Assembly: GCA_945872815.1 (NCBI GenBank)
Contig: CAMCAY010000004.1
Location: 25,408-89,407, forward strand
Length of the DNA: 64,000 nucleotides
Direction of reading: 5' to 3'
DNA from: Chitinophaga pinensis
Lineage (GTDB): Bacteria; Bacteroidota; Bacteroidia; Chitinophagales; Chitinophagaceae
How positions within the stretch are numbered: the stretch's first letter is position 1; every line of letters starts with the position of its first letter. The position numbers were made by a program, and so were the translations under genes. The notes beneath the pieces are model-generated. The model made no database searches and was not told the DNA's origin. It was given only the letters and a program-made list of their open reading frames with translations. This document shows positions 63,897 to 64,000 of the stretch, piece after piece.

Positions 63897-64000
63897 TTAG
63901 AACTTCAACACCCTGGTTGTCTTCACATTCTTCCCTTGTCTTACTTCTATGAAGTAGGATCCAGGCTTCAACTCTGATCCGATGTTCACCGTCTCATTCG
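63897..64000 (-). CDS. C-terminal type IX secretion sorting domain of a cargo protein (5' part off window)
   Basis: Only the last 33 codons are visible. The sequence ends SELKPGSYFIEVRQGKNV followed by KTTRVLKF and a stop, which fits the type A C-terminal sorting domain (G-x-Y-x-x-x-V, then K-x-x-K/R-hydrophobic at the end). It marks a secreted or surface protein processed by T9SS. The passenger domain lies beyond the right edge. Confidence 0.85.
   Translation of the reverse strand, partial: NETVNIGSELKPGSYFIEVRQGKNVKTTRVLKF

Overview
The window is chromosomal DNA of a low-GC Bacteroidota bacterium, most likely of the Chitinophagaceae or a close relative. This is inferred from gene content: a fused CcoNO oxidase, a PorD-like DUF4835 next to coaBC, DUF3810, DUF4296, DUF5683 and DUF4954 proteins, a type IX secretion C-terminal tail at the right edge, and Bacteroidota promoters (TTG, about 19-22 nt, TAnnTTTG). 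No plasmid, phage or CRISPR structure is visible. The only trace of mobile DNA is a decayed recombinase end beside a tRNA.

Layout. 1-7.4 kb (minus): an Rrf2 regulator with three Fe-S-type cysteines, then ccoI-ccoS-ccoNO-ccoQ-ccoP-ccoG, for cbb3 oxidase and its assembly. 7.4-11.4 kb: recombinase remnant, tRNA-Leu(UAA), tRNA-Gly(GCC), a glycosyltransferase, an orphan histidine kinase, tRNA-Leu(GAG) and a duplicated repeat. 11.4-15.7 kb: phosphopantetheinyl transferase, dcd, a DUF3810 zincin-like membrane protein and the DUF177-rpmF-plsX set. 15.8-19.9 kb: a heme/iron acquisition island with a SprB/cytochrome-like lipoprotein, a Rieske lipoprotein, a TonB-dependent receptor and a HmuY-like lipoprotein. 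19.9-34 kb: dapD, a glycosyltransferase, TsaC/Sua5, beta-barrel proteins, a DEAD-box helicase with a long leader, a metallophosphoesterase, parA-parB-DUF5683-dapB, threonine dehydrogenase, kdsA and a PspC-like protein.

34-43.9 kb: aconitase, a SET-domain protein, mgtE, glmS, an SGNH hydrolase, DUF4954 and aroQ. 44-48 kb (minus): infA-rpmJ-rpsM-rpsK-rpsD-rpoA-rplQ, cut off from secY by a divergent lipoprotein gene. 48-56.6 kb: tgt, a membrane glycosyltransferase, rsmG, M1 peptidase, rsmI, pssA and an aminopeptidase P. 56.9-64 kb: pckA and a convergent run bamD-rpoZ-coaBC-DUF4835-DUF4296-scoA-scoB, ending with the C-terminus of a secreted T9SS cargo protein.

Most of the window is housekeeping. 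The places most worth a second look are the Rrf2 regulator with its perfect 17-bp inverted repeat ahead of the cbb3 operon, the heme island with an unusual CX4CH lipoprotein, a Rieske lipoprotein and a 10-bp inverted-repeat operator candidate, the recombinase remnant abutting tRNA-Leu, and a terminator-like hairpin that runs into the coaBC start codon. I did not find a convincing wholly new multi-gene system.
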